Below are positions 29,403-40,726 of a stretch of DNA of 64,000 nt, in pieces (position 1 is the stretch's first letter; each line of letters opens with the position of its first letter). Origin of the DNA: Polyangiaceae bacterium (GTDB lineage Bacteria > Myxococcota_A > Polyangia > Polyangiales > Polyangiaceae); the NCBI GenBank assembly GCA_020848455.1, contig JADLAB010000070.1:1-64000 (forward strand), read 5' to 3'. The notes under the pieces are model-generated. The model had not been told where the DNA came from and did no database searches. It saw only the letters and a list, made by a program, of their open reading frames with translations. Position numbers and translations under genes: made by a program.

Positions 29403-31484
29403 ATGGCTCGCTTCGCGCCCCAGGTCCGCGCCCCCAGGCTCGCCCACTCGCTCGCTCTCGTCGCCGCGGGCTCGCTCCCGCTCTTCGGCGGCTGCACCGG
29501 CGACGAGGCGATCGAGGTGCCCGCCGGCACGCTTTCGGTCTTCGACCTCGAGGTCGACCGCACGGCGACGGAGCATTTCTTCGACGTCCCCTATCCGAGC
29601 GATCTGCGCCGCGACGCCGACGGCCACCCGATCCTGACCGGGTTCCCGAACCCGAGGGGCGTGCCGGTCGTCGAGGGCCTGCTCGTGAACGCCACCGAGG
29701 CGGTCGGCTTCTCGCAGTTGCCGGTCGCGCACTTCCGCTTCACGGCCGGGCTTGCGCCGCGCGATCCGGCCGACGTCATCGCGGCCGACGCCGCCTCGCC
29801 CATGCTGCTCGTCGTCGTCGATCCGGCCTCGCCCCGGCGCGGTGAGCTCGTGCCGACCGTCGCCAAGACGCTGGCGGCGGACCTCTACACGCCGGAGCAC
29901 CTGCTCAGCGTCGCCGCGCGACCGGGCTTCGTGCTCCAGCCCGACACGACCTACGCCGTGGTGGTGCGCCGCGGGGCGAAGGACGCGGCCGGGAGCGACC
30001 TCGCGGTGCCGCCGGCGCTCGCGAACCTCGCCCACCGCGCGCCGCAGACGGCGGCCGAGAGCGCGGCCGACGCGGTGTACGCGCCGCTCTGGGACACGCT
30101 CGGCACGCTCGGCGTCCCGGTCGACGACGTGGCGGCCGCGACCGTCTTCACGACGGGCTCGGTCGTCGCCGAGTCGAGCGCGCTCGGCACGGCGGTCGTC
30201 GGCGCGTACGACATCACGGTCGACGGCCTCGCCGCGAGCACCGACCCGGCCGACCAGTACCCCCAGTTCTGCTACCTGAAGGGCACCGTCACGTACCCGC
30301 AGTTCCAGACGGGGACGCCGCCCTTCGACATCGAGACCGAGGGGCGCTTCGTCTTCGGCAACGACGGCGTGCCCGTGAGGCAGCGCGACGAGGTCGCGCC
30401 CGTCACCGTGCTCGTGCCGAAGACGCCGATGCCGGACGCCGGGTACCCCATCATGGTCAACGTGCACGGCTCGTGCGGCTACTCGGTGGCGGCCGTGACG
30501 CCGGTCGACGACACCTGCACGCCCGCCGACCCCATCGGCTGCGCGTTCCCGATCACGTCGAAGGGGATCGCGGTCGCGGGCAGCGCCATGCCGCTCAACC
30601 CCGAGCGCCTGCCGGGGGCGAGCGAGATCGAGTACATCAACCCGAACAACATCGCCGCGATGCGCGACACCTTCCGGCAGGGGCTCGTCGAGGCGCGGCT
30701 CTGGACGGAGGCGCTGTCGAAGCTCACGATCGACCCGGCCGCCCTCGGCAGCTGCACCGGGCCGACCCTGCCCGCCGGCGCGCCCGCCTTCAAGTTCGAC
30801 GCGAGCAAGGTCCTGCTCACGGGCCAGTCGATGGGCGGCATGTACGCCAACATGATCGGCGCGACCGAGCCGCTCGTGAAGGCCGTGGTCCCGACCGGGG
30901 CGGGCGGCTACTGGACGTACTTCTTCTTCCTCACGCCGCTCCAGAACGGCGCCTTCCCGGGCCTCTTGCGCGTCCTTCTGCAGACGCCGCAGTCCGAGCT
31001 CGGCTTTCTGCACCCGGTGCTCGCGCTCGGCGAGGCGGCGCTCGAGCGCGCCGATCCCATCGTCTACACGCCCCGCATCGGCCGCGACCCGCTCCCCGGC
31101 CACCCCGTCCGGCCGATCTACGAGACCTCGGCCCTCGGCGACTCGTACTTCCCGACCGAGATCTACGACGCGATGGCGCTCGCCTACGGGCACCAGCAGG
31201 CCGGCGAGGTCGTGTGGCCGAGCATGCAGGACGCGCTCGCGCTCGACGGGCTCGACGGCCTCTTGTCCTTCCCCGTCGAGGACAACCGCACGAGCGCCAG
31301 CGGCACGCCGTACACGGGCGTCATCACGCAGTGGACGGCGGACGGCGACTACGACCCGCACGCCATCTACACGCACCGCGACGACGTGAAGTACCAGTAC
31401 GCCTGCTTCTGGGACTCGTTCGTCAAGACCGGCCACGCGCGCGTGCCGGTACCGAAGGTGCCCTGGGACCAGGCCTGCGAGTGA
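29403..31484 (+). CDS. Alpha/beta-hydrolase-like lipoprotein
   Basis: A 693-residue surface protein. It has a lipoprotein signal (LAHSLALVAAGSLPLFGGC) followed by a beta-rich N-terminal half containing an Ig-like 'VLQPDTTYAVVVRRG' segment. The second half has an alpha/beta hydrolase pattern: VMVNVHGSCG-like oxyanion strand (PIMVNVHGSCGYS), the nucleophile elbow GQSMGGMYAN (Ser near residue 478) and late acidic and His residues. Substrate unknown; an extracellular esterase, lipase or peptidase is plausible. Three similar tracts in this family usually mean export. Confidence 0.75.
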   Translation: MARFAPQVRAPRLAHSLALVAAGSLPLFGGCTGDEAIEVPAGTLSVFDLEVDRTATEHFFDVPYPSDLRRDADGHPILTGFPNPRGVPVVEGLLVNATEAVGFSQLPVAHFRFTAGLAPRDPADVIAADAASPMLLVVVDPASPRRGELVPTVAKTLAADLYTPEHLLSVAARPGFVLQPDTTYAVVVRRGAKDAAGSDLAVPPALANLAHRAPQTAAESAADAVYAPLWDTLGTLGVPVDDVAAATVFTTGSVVAESSALGTAVVGAYDITVDGLAASTDPADQYPQFCYLKGTVTYPQFQTGTPPFDIETEGRFVFGNDGVPVRQRDEVAPVTVLVPKTPMPDAGYPIMVNVHGSCGYSVAAVTPVDDTCTPADPIGCAFPITSKGIAVAGSAMPLNPERLPGASEIEYINPNNIAAMRDTFRQGLVEARLWTEALSKLTIDPAALGSCTGPTLPAGAPAFKFDASKVLLTGQSMGGMYANMIGATEPLVKAVVPTGAGGYWTYFFFLTPLQNGAFPGLLRVLLQTPQSELGFLHPVLALGEAALERADPIVYTPRIGRDPLPGHPVRPIYETSALGDSYFPTEIYDAMALAYGHQQAGEVVWPSMQDALALDGLDGLLSFPVEDNRTSASGTPYTGVITQWTADGDYDPHAIYTHRDDVKYQYACFWDSFVKTGHARVPVPKVPWDQACE

Positions 31485-31548
31485 CCGAACGCCGCGGCGG
31501 GCGTCTCCGGGCTTGAGCTTCGGCGCCTTCCGTGAAAGCTTGGTAGCG

Positions 31549-32121
31549 ATGTACCCCGGATCTCCGCCGCAGTCCCCGCCGGGCGGCCCGCCACCTGGTT
31601 ACGCACCGCCGGGCGCGAGCCCGCAAGGCTACGGTCAGCCGCAGGCCCAGGCCGGCTGGGGGCAGCCCCCCCAGGACGCCGGCCAGTGGGGCCAGCCCCC
31701 CTCGGGCGCCGCCCCGAACTACCCGCCACCCGGTGCCGCGCAGCAACCGGGCTACGGCCAGCCGAGTGCCGGCTACCCGCCGCCGAGCGGTGGCGCCGCC
31801 TATGGGTCGCCCAGCGGCGGCTACGGCTACCCACAGCAGGACTACGCGCAGGCGGGCTACGGGGTGCAGGTCGGTGGCGGCTACGGCGGCGCCTACCCGA
31901 TGCCGGCCGGCATTCGCAACAACGGCCTCGCCGTCGCGGCGCTCCGGCTGAGCGGCACCGGGCCCCTCGCGATCATTCTCGGCATCATCGCCATCGGTCA
32001 GATCAAGCGCGATCCGAGCTTCAAGAACGAGTGGATGGCCTACGTGGGCATCGGGGTCGGCGTCCTCAGCACGGCCGTGTGGGTCGGGATCGTCATCTGG
32101 GTTCTGGCGCACCTGCGCTGA
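31549..32121 (+). CDS. Pro/Gly/Tyr-rich membrane protein, DUF4190-like
   Basis: A 190-residue protein. Residues 1-115 are a low-complexity tract rich in Pro, Gly, Gln and Tyr (repeats such as PPGYAPPGA, GYGQPQAQAG, GGYGYPQQ). The last 70 residues carry two hydrophobic helices joined by a short basic loop (IGQIKRDPSFKNEWMAY), which fits the DUF4190 type. Such proteins are small membrane proteins of unknown role, and the tail may be disordered. The ATG at 31549 is preferred over a TTG at 31513. Confidence 0.75.
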   Translation: MYPGSPPQSPPGGPPPGYAPPGASPQGYGQPQAQAGWGQPPQDAGQWGQPPSGAAPNYPPPGAAQQPGYGQPSAGYPPPSGGAAYGSPSGGYGYPQQDYAQAGYGVQVGGGYGGAYPMPAGIRNNGLAVAALRLSGTGPLAIILGIIAIGQIKRDPSFKNEWMAYVGIGVGVLSTAVWVGIVIWVLAHLR

Positions 32122-32175
32122 CGCTCGCCGACGGCGGGCGCCGGCTCGCGCCGCCCGGCGCCACGCACCCGGCGC

Positions 32176-33141
32176 TCACAACGTGTCGCCGTTGTAGGTG
32201 ACCACCACGCGACGGCAGCCACCGTGCTCGAGGCGCAGCAGGTTGCCCGCGTCGTCGTGCACGACGAGCGCCCCCGCACTGAAGCCGGAGACGCCGGGAT
32301 AGAGCTCGCGGCACTGCCGTCTCCAGCGCAGGGTCGGGTCGGTCTCGCGCCACAGCATCCAGGTCTCGTCGAGCCAGGTCGCCGAGCCGACGGCGTGGTA
32401 CTCGAGCCAGCCCACGTCCATCGGGTCGCTCGCGGACGCGTCGGTATCGTATTGACCCGCCAGCCAGGTCAGCGACTGGCCGAGGATGCCGGTGTCGTCC
32501 TCGTGGCGGAGGGCGAGGATGCTCGAGACGTTGGCCTCGAAGAGCCTCGACTCCACCGACCGCACGGCCACCTTGCCATTGATCACGCGCGCGTGCTCGA
32601 GCCGGCGGCTCGCGAGCCCCTCGCCGGCCACGGCCGGAAGGAGCTTGCCGGTGCGGAGCTCGCGAAACACGATGTCGAAGCCGTCGCGTGCCGCGCCCTC
32701 CTCGGCATCGCTCGCGTCGCTGATGTCGATGCTCCCCGTCACGGTGATCGTCCTGCCGCCGTCGGCGGCCTGTGCACAGTCGAAGGTGGCCGTGAAGGTC
32801 GCCGGGATGCCGTCGGCATCCTCGTCCACGTACGGGGTCATCTCGACGCAGTCGCTCGAGACCATCGACTCCCACGAGCGCAGGAGGTTGACGAGCACGC
32901 GCGGAAAGCGCTTCGGGTAGGTGGGGGCGTCGGTCTTCGTCGCGGCGAGCGGCCGATACGCGTCGAGCACGGCGCTCAGGACGAAGCCCTCCTCGCGCGC
33001 GACCTTCTGCATGGCGCCGGGTAGGTTGCTCACCGTGGGTGGCGTCGTCGTCGTCGTCGGCTGCTCCTCCGCCGTTTCGTCCGAGCAGGCGCAGACGGCC
33101 CCCGCGAGGCACAGGTACGAGAGGATTCGTGTCGTATTCAT
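32176..33141 (-). CDS. Putative lipoprotein, unknown function
   Basis: A 321-residue predicted lipoprotein: MNTTRILSYLCLAGAVCACS gives a signal with cysteine near residue 19, followed by a Thr/Pro linker (residues 26-38). The mature part has beta-strand and helix alternation with one Cys pair and no recognisable family. GGGAGGG lies about nine bases before the ATG, a strong ribosome-binding site for this window. The long 370-base gap upstream holds a repeat element. Confidence 0.7.
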   Translation of the reverse strand: MNTTRILSYLCLAGAVCACSDETAEEQPTTTTTPPTVSNLPGAMQKVAREEGFVLSAVLDAYRPLAATKTDAPTYPKRFPRVLVNLLRSWESMVSSDCVEMTPYVDEDADGIPATFTATFDCAQAADGGRTITVTGSIDISDASDAEEGAARDGFDIVFRELRTGKLLPAVAGEGLASRRLEHARVINGKVAVRSVESRLFEANVSSILALRHEDDTGILGQSLTWLAGQYDTDASASDPMDVGWLEYHAVGSATWLDETWMLWRETDPTLRWRRQCRELYPGVSGFSAGALVVHDDAGNLLRLEHGGCRRVVVTYNGDTL

Positions 33142-33512
33142 GATTGACCCTCCCTTTCGCGTTTCACGTAGCAAACCCGAGACCATTCGATGGGCTCCTG
33201 CCCAGGCCAATGCTTTCACGATACAAGGCGTAGGGTGGGCTCGCACTGCTGCATACACTGCGTTTCCGATGAAAACGCTGCGGCCGCCCGAGAAAGAGAC
33301 GACCACGGAGACACGGAAGCACGAAGAGCTGCACGGAGGCGACAGGGCGCTTCGGTCGGGTGTGGTTCTCATCCCGAGCACGAGAAGGCGCGCGACTCTT
33401 CGCGGCGCCGTGATGCAACCGACTCCCTCGGTTGCTCGTCCAGCGACGCGATCATCTGCGGGGGCCCCGCCGGGCGACCGGCCGGGCTACCCGACCCCGG
33501 GCCAACCCTATT
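33142..33512. other. Intergenic stretch with repeat element, lower GC
   Basis: 371 bases between the Thr-linker lipoprotein and the VWC-like gene. It is visibly less GC-rich than the coding parts, holds a CACGGAGA-type octamer tandem (33304-33339), and has a perfect 8-bp hairpin GCAACCGA/TCGGTTGC (33415-33422 with 33428-33435, loop of 5), which may end the downstream transcript of the VWC-like gene. No convincing gene was seen. Confidence 0.45.
33304..33339. repeat. Tandem octamer CACGGAGA-type repeat
   Basis: CACGGAGA, CACGGAAG and CACGAAGA follow each other without gaps at 33304-33327, and CACGGAGG follows at 33332-33339. This matches a low-complexity repeat of the form (CACGGAGR)n that I know only as recurrent in intergenic regions of soil and sediment bacteria. 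It is not part of a gene. Confidence 0.6.
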
Positions 33513-34199
33513 TCACAGCGCGAACTGCGAGTATGGGCAGAGCTCGTGGAGCGCCGCCGTGTCGCAACCGGGGCCGTCGGGGCCCGGCATGCAGTCGAAG
33601 TACGCCGGGCACACGAGCATCTGCTCGCAGCCACAGCCGCACTCGTTGGCGAAGGGCAGCGCATTCGACGGGCACAGGTAGTCGATCGCGGCGCACTCCG
33701 CCGGCGAGTCGGCCACGTAGTACCGGCCGTGCTCGCGCGTCGGATCGCAGGCGCACGCCATCTCGGTGCACGCGAACCCGGCCTCTGCACAGGTGCAGCT
33801 ATTGCAGCCGTCGCCGGCCGTGATGGTATCGCCGAGCTCGTAGCTCGGGCCGCCGTGCTCGCAGCCCACGGAGCACGCGGCCGCCTCGCAGCTCACGCTA
33901 CCGTCGAAGAGGCAGCGGCACGTGCCGCAGCCGTCGGCACGCGGGAAGGTGTCGTCCGGCTGGTAGACGCGCCCGCCGTAGCTGCACGAGACGCAGGCCA
34001 TCGCCGTGCAGGCGACGTCACCGTCCGACGTGCAGCTGCAGGTGTTGCACCCGTCGGTCGACGCGAACGATTCGCCCGGGAGGTACGTGGTGCCGGCGTA
34101 GTGGCAATGGTCCGCGTCCCAGACCCGGAAGTAGCACGCTGCCGGCAGGCCGAGCGTGAGCCCACCCACGACCAGGGAGCCCAGCAACCATCGTTTCAT
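33513..34199 (-). CDS. Secreted VWC/chordin-like Cys-repeat protein
   Basis: A 228-residue predicted lipoprotein: MKRWLLGSLVVGGLTLGL then PAACY (lipobox-like, cysteine about 22). It contains three repeats of about 40 residues with the form C-x-Y-x-G-x-x-Y-x-x-G-[D/E]-x-F-x-x-x-D-G-C-N-x-C-x-C-x-x-x-G-x-x-x-C-T-x-x-x-C, as in YAGTTYLPGESFASTDGCN and YGGRVYQPDDTFPRADGCG. This is the von Willebrand type C pattern of animal extracellular proteins. A different Cys-rich C-terminal region follows. GAGGAGGGC precedes the ATG at 34199, so the 17 codons further upstream are probably untranslated. Confidence 0.8.
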   Translation of the reverse strand: MKRWLLGSLVVGGLTLGLPAACYFRVWDADHCHYAGTTYLPGESFASTDGCNTCSCTSDGDVACTAMACVSCSYGGRVYQPDDTFPRADGCGTCRCLFDGSVSCEAAACSVGCEHGGPSYELGDTITAGDGCNSCTCAEAGFACTEMACACDPTREHGRYYVADSPAECAAIDYLCPSNALPFANECGCGCEQMLVCPAYFDCMPGPDGPGCDTAALHELCPYSQFAL

Positions 34200-34351
34200 G
34201 GCGCCCTCCTCGGGCCGGGCATGCTGCGGCGCTGCCGGTCCTCGTCTCATAGCTTGGGGCTGCGCGCGCCGCGGGCAAGGCCTCGCTGCCGACCAGCCGC
34301 GCGTCTCGGGTCATCGCCCGAGTCCGTCCCGCGGCGGACCCCCGACCTCCG

Positions 34352-34951
34352 TCAGTCCGGCGCGGCAGCCCAGCGCGCCATGCCCTCGATGTTGCCGCGA
34401 ATGACCTTGCCGGCCGCGACGTCCGCACCCGTCGTGAGCACCTTCCACTTGACGAAGCCGACGTCCTCGCGGCGCGGGGCCGACGACAGCGCGTAGGCGA
34501 CGACGCCGGGCGCCACGAGCCAGGCGCCGTCGGCGTAGGCGCTGCGCGCGGCGACCTTGGGCGAGAGCGCCTCGGTCTCGCGCGCGAGCAGGTGGAACTC
34601 GGCGATCTCGAAGCCCTGCCGCGGCGCGAGCCGGCGCATGGCGACCTCCTGGTGGACGTCGCCGACGAGCGGGATCTTCACGCGCTGGTAGAAGCGCACG
34701 GCCGCGGGCGGCGTGTGCGCCGGGTCCGCCACGACGCGCGACTCGACCACGTGCTCGATGTGGCCGAGGTAGTGGCCGACGTCCATCACCCGCCCGAGGA
34801 ATCGCTCGGCGTCGACGCCCGGCACCGGCAAGACGCCCACGGCCTCGGCCGTGGGCTTGCCCGCCTCCTGCCAGTGGTGGAACGTGTACTCCCGCACGCC
34901 GGTCGCGCTCACGCGCCCGAGCACCCGATCGAGGAAGGTCGTTCCGCTCAT
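34352..34951 (-). CDS. Unknown 199-residue protein, SRPBCC-like
   Basis: Cytoplasmic, no signal peptide. Early residues (TFHHWQEAGKPTAEAVGVLPV) and the strand order (VVESRVVADPAHTPPAAVRFYQRVKIPLVGDVHQEVAMRRL) suggest a helix-grip/SRPBCC or START-type fold that binds a small hydrophobic ligand; the match is only by eye. Its ATG overlaps the stop of the CopZ-like gene (ATGA), so it is in the copper operon. A role there is unknown. Confidence 0.55.
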   Translation of the reverse strand: MSGTTFLDRVLGRVSATGVREYTFHHWQEAGKPTAEAVGVLPVPGVDAERFLGRVMDVGHYLGHIEHVVESRVVADPAHTPPAAVRFYQRVKIPLVGDVHQEVAMRRLAPRQGFEIAEFHLLARETEALSPKVAARSAYADGAWLVAPGVVAYALSSAPRREDVGFVKWKVLTTGADVAAGKVIRGNIEGMARWAAAPD

Positions 34952-35151
34952 GGGCCCACGCGCCCGCCGAAGTCGAAGCCCGCCGCCTCGATGGCCTGGC
35001 GGACCTCCTGGTCGTCGAACGCGCCCGACACCTTCGCGGTGCGCGCGGAGAGCGACACCTCCGCGTGCAGGCCGAGCTTCTCGAGGGCCTTCGTCACCGA
35101 TGCGGCGCAACCGCCGCACGTCATTCCTTCGACCTTGAACGTTGCTTCCAT
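34948..35151 (-). CDS. copZ: CopZ-like copper chaperone (HMA domain)
   Basis: A 67-residue single heavy-metal-associated domain with [13 protein letters not shown], whose GMTCxxC loop (Cys near residues 12 and 15) binds copper(I). The fold spans the protein. In other bacteria CopZ hands copper to CopA. It overlaps the CueR-like gene by 31 bases, and its stop overlaps the next start (ATGA), so translation is probably coupled. Confidence 0.88.
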   Translation of the reverse strand: MEATFKVEGMTCGGCAASVTKALEKLGLHAEVSLSARTAKVSGAFDDQEVRQAIEAAGFDFGGRVGP

Positions 35152-35656
35152 GGCTGGCTCCTTCGGGCCTCTGGCCCGCAATGGTCCGTCCGTGCGGCGC
35201 GCCGGGTGCGACCGGTGCGGTCGACCGTGCTCGGGCCGGGCGCGGCCTCGCGCGGCCCGCGCTCGAGATCCTCGAGAATGGGGCAGTCGGGGCGACTGTC
35301 GCCGTGGCAGCGGTGCACGAGGTCGAGCAGCGTCGCGCGCAGGCCCTCGAGCTCGGTGATCTTGCGCTCGACCGCCGCCACGTGCTCGAGCGCGAGGGCG
35401 CGCACCTCGGCGCTGCCGCGGCGCTCGTCGCGCCACAGGGCGAGCAGGCGCGCCACGTCCTCGAGCGCGAAGCCGAGGTCGCGCGCGCGCTTGACGAAGC
35501 ACAGCTCGTGGACGGCGCGCCCGTCGTAGGAGCGGTAGCCGTTCTCGCCACGCGCGGGGCGCGGCAACAGGCCGATCTGCTCGTAGTAGCGGATCGTCTT
35601 CGCCGGCACGCCGGCTCGCTCGGCCACCGCGCCGATGTGCAGTCGCTCGGCCGTGC

Positions 35657-35660
<4 letters not shown>
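35121..35660 (-). CDS. cueR: CueR-like MerR-family copper regulator
   Basis: A 179-residue regulator. Residues 5-70 form the MerR winged helix ([20 protein letters not shown], then [33 protein letters not shown]) followed by the dimerisation helix and a metal-binding loop with [11 protein letters not shown] (two cysteines about 8 residues apart). This fits CueR/HmrR sensors of copper. TTG at 35660 is the start; it overlaps the CopA stop (TTGA). The C-terminus is about 40 residues longer than usual, and the tail is basic and overlaps copZ, so part of it could be a recent extension. The operator upstream of copA fits this regulator. Confidence 0.82.
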
Positions 35661-38080
<2,420 letters not shown>

Positions 38081-38098
38081 GCCGGGGCCTCGATCTCC

Positions 38099-38129
38099 CT
38101 TCTAAGGCTTCCAGTCACTGGAAGGTCAA
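38099..38129 (-). promoter_or_regulatory. CueR/MerR-type operator and promoter of copA
   Basis: Read on the minus strand: -35 TTGACC (38129 to 38124), then a 19-bp spacer, then TAGAAG (38104 to 38099). Inside lies a 17-bp inverted repeat, CTTCCAG-TGA-CTGGAAG (38108-38124). The overlong 19-bp spacer with the dyad between the -35 and -10 elements is the hallmark of MerR/CueR-family promoters, which the activator untwists when copper is bound. The leader is short (about 12 bases). Confidence 0.8.
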
Positions 38130-38182
38130 GGGCGTCGCGTCCGATTTCCGCGCCGGCCGCCGCCGCGCCACTCGGGGCCGGA

Positions 38183-38641
38183 CTAGACCGGGGGCGTGCG
38201 CGTGGACGGGTCGACGGTCACGTCCGTGTCGACGGTCATCCTGCCCGTGGCGTCGATGGTGACGGGGAAGTGCTCGAGGGGGGTCTCGGCCGGGCCGCCG
38301 GTCACCCTGCCGTTCGCGTCGAAGGTGCTGTCGTGGCAGCCGCAGGTGAGCTTCGTGTCGGTCACCGTGCCCGTCTCCCCGATGTCGCAGCACGCGTGGC
38401 TGCAGATGAGCGACATCGCGTAGACGCCGTTGGCGTCGCGCCCGATGCACAGGGGCTGCCCCGACACGACGGTGAGCGAGCCGACGGTCAGCACCTTGGA
38501 GTTGCCGGCCGGGATCTGACCCGAGATCCCGCACTCGCCGCTCTTCGAGCAGCCCGCGATGGCGCCGGTCGAGGCGATCGCGCCGCCCGCGGCGAGCACG
38601 TGCAGGAAATGGCGGCGGGTCGTTTCGGGCGTGTCACTCAT
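38183..38641 (-). CDS. Rieske [2Fe-2S] protein, possibly Tat-exported
   Basis: A 152-residue protein with a Tat-like start (TRRHFLHVLAAGGAIASTG, with twin Arg) ending in AIAGC, which may also act as a lipobox. The Rieske cluster ligands are present as C-S-H-A-C and CGCHDSTFD, in the spacing C-x-H...C-x2-H. GGPAETPLEHFPV is the third conserved loop. It could carry electrons to a periplasmic enzyme. Its neighbours offer no clear partner: the macB-like permease is upstream, the copper promoter downstream. Confidence 0.8.
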   Translation of the reverse strand: MSDTPETTRRHFLHVLAAGGAIASTGAIAGCSKSGECGISGQIPAGNSKVLTVGSLTVVSGQPLCIGRDANGVYAMSLICSHACCDIGETGTVTDTKLTCGCHDSTFDANGRVTGGPAETPLEHFPVTIDATGRMTVDTDVTVDPSTRTPPV

Positions 38642-38716
38642 GCAAAATCCTCCGGGGCGCGCTGCGCGCTGGCGTTACGCAAGGGCATGATACCGCAGCG
38701 GGCGCGCGCGTGCCGG

Positions 38717-39918
38717 TCACTCTTGCCGCAGGGCCTCGACCGGATCGAGGCGCGACGCGCGGCGCGCCGGTCCCACGCCGAACACGATGCCGATGAGCAC
38801 GGACACCGTGAGGGCGAGCGCCACCGAGTACACCGGCACCACCGTGGCCCAGCCGCCCAGCTTGGCGATGAGCGAGGCGGCGAGGTAGCCGAGCCCGATG
38901 CCGAGCAGGCCGCCCGCGACCGACACGACGACGGCCTCGACCAGGAACTGCAAGAGCACGTCGCGCCGGCGGGCACCGACCGCCATGCGCACGCCGATCT
39001 CGCGCGTCCGCTCGCGCACCGACACGAGCATGATGTTCATGATGCCGATGCCGCCCACGAGCAGCGACACGGCCGCGACGCTGCCGAGCAGCATCGTGAA
39101 GGTGCCGGTCACGGCGCTCATGGTCTCGAGCATCTGGGCCTGCGAGCGCACGTCGAAGTCGTTGTCCTGGTCGCTGCGCAGCCGGTGACGCAGCCGCAGG
39201 AGCTGCTCGATCTGCCCCTGGATCCCGGCGGTCTGCCCCTCGTCCTCGAGCGACAGGCTGAGCGCCGAGAGGTTGTCCTTGCCGGTCAGGACCCCCTGCA
39301 GGGTCCCGAGCGGCACGAACAGCTGGTCGTCGGCGGACGTGCCGCCGGTCGTGCCCTTCTCGGCGAGCACGCCGACGACCCGAAAGGCGATGCCGCGGAG
39401 CTGGATGCGGGCGCCGAGCCGCCGGCCCTCCGGGAAGAGCTGCTGGGCCACGTTCGCGCCGAGGATCACGACGCGCGCGCGCTGCGTGTCGTCGAGATCG
39501 CTCACGCCGAGGCCCTGGGCGATGTCGAGCGCGCGCACCTCGAAGTAGCTCGAGGTCACGCCGACGACCGAGGCGTTCAGGTTGACCGTGAGGTAGCGCA
39601 CCTGCACGTTCGTGCTCGCCTCCGGGGCGACCGCCCGGATGCCGGCGATCGCGGCGAGCGCGGTCGCGTCCGAGCGCTTCAGCGTCTCGACCCGGCCGCT
39701 CGTGCGCACGCCGCCGCTGCGCGCGTCGCCGGGCCGCACCGTGAGCAGGTTCGACCCGAGCGAGCGGATGCGGTCGGTGACGCTCGCCGAGGCGCCCTCG
39801 CCGACGGCGAGGACGGCGACGACCGCCGCCACGCCGATGACCATGCCGAGCGCCGTCAGCGCCGTGCGCATGCGGTTGCTCGCAAGCGAGCGCCACGCGC
39901 TCCGGGCCGTCTCGCGGA

Positions 39919-39925
<7 letters not shown>
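38717..39925 (-). CDS. MacB-like ABC transporter permease
   Basis: A 402-residue permease. One N-terminal helix (MRTALTALGMVIGVAAVVAVLAV), a long periplasmic MacB_PCD domain (about 40-270) and three C-terminal helices with GGIGIMNIMLVSVRERTREIG, the FtsX-like domain signature. Starts with GTG and overlaps the ATPase stop by seven bases. Together with the ATPase, the HlyD-type and the TolC-type genes it forms a MacAB-TolC-like tripartite exporter. Cargo unknown. Confidence 0.85.
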
Positions 39926-40725
<800 letters not shown>

Positions 40726-40726
40726 G

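Noticed and set aside
28959-31436. An 825-codon minus-strand frame
   Set aside because: Antisense to the alpha/beta-hydrolase-like gene, which has a signal peptide and nucleophile elbow.
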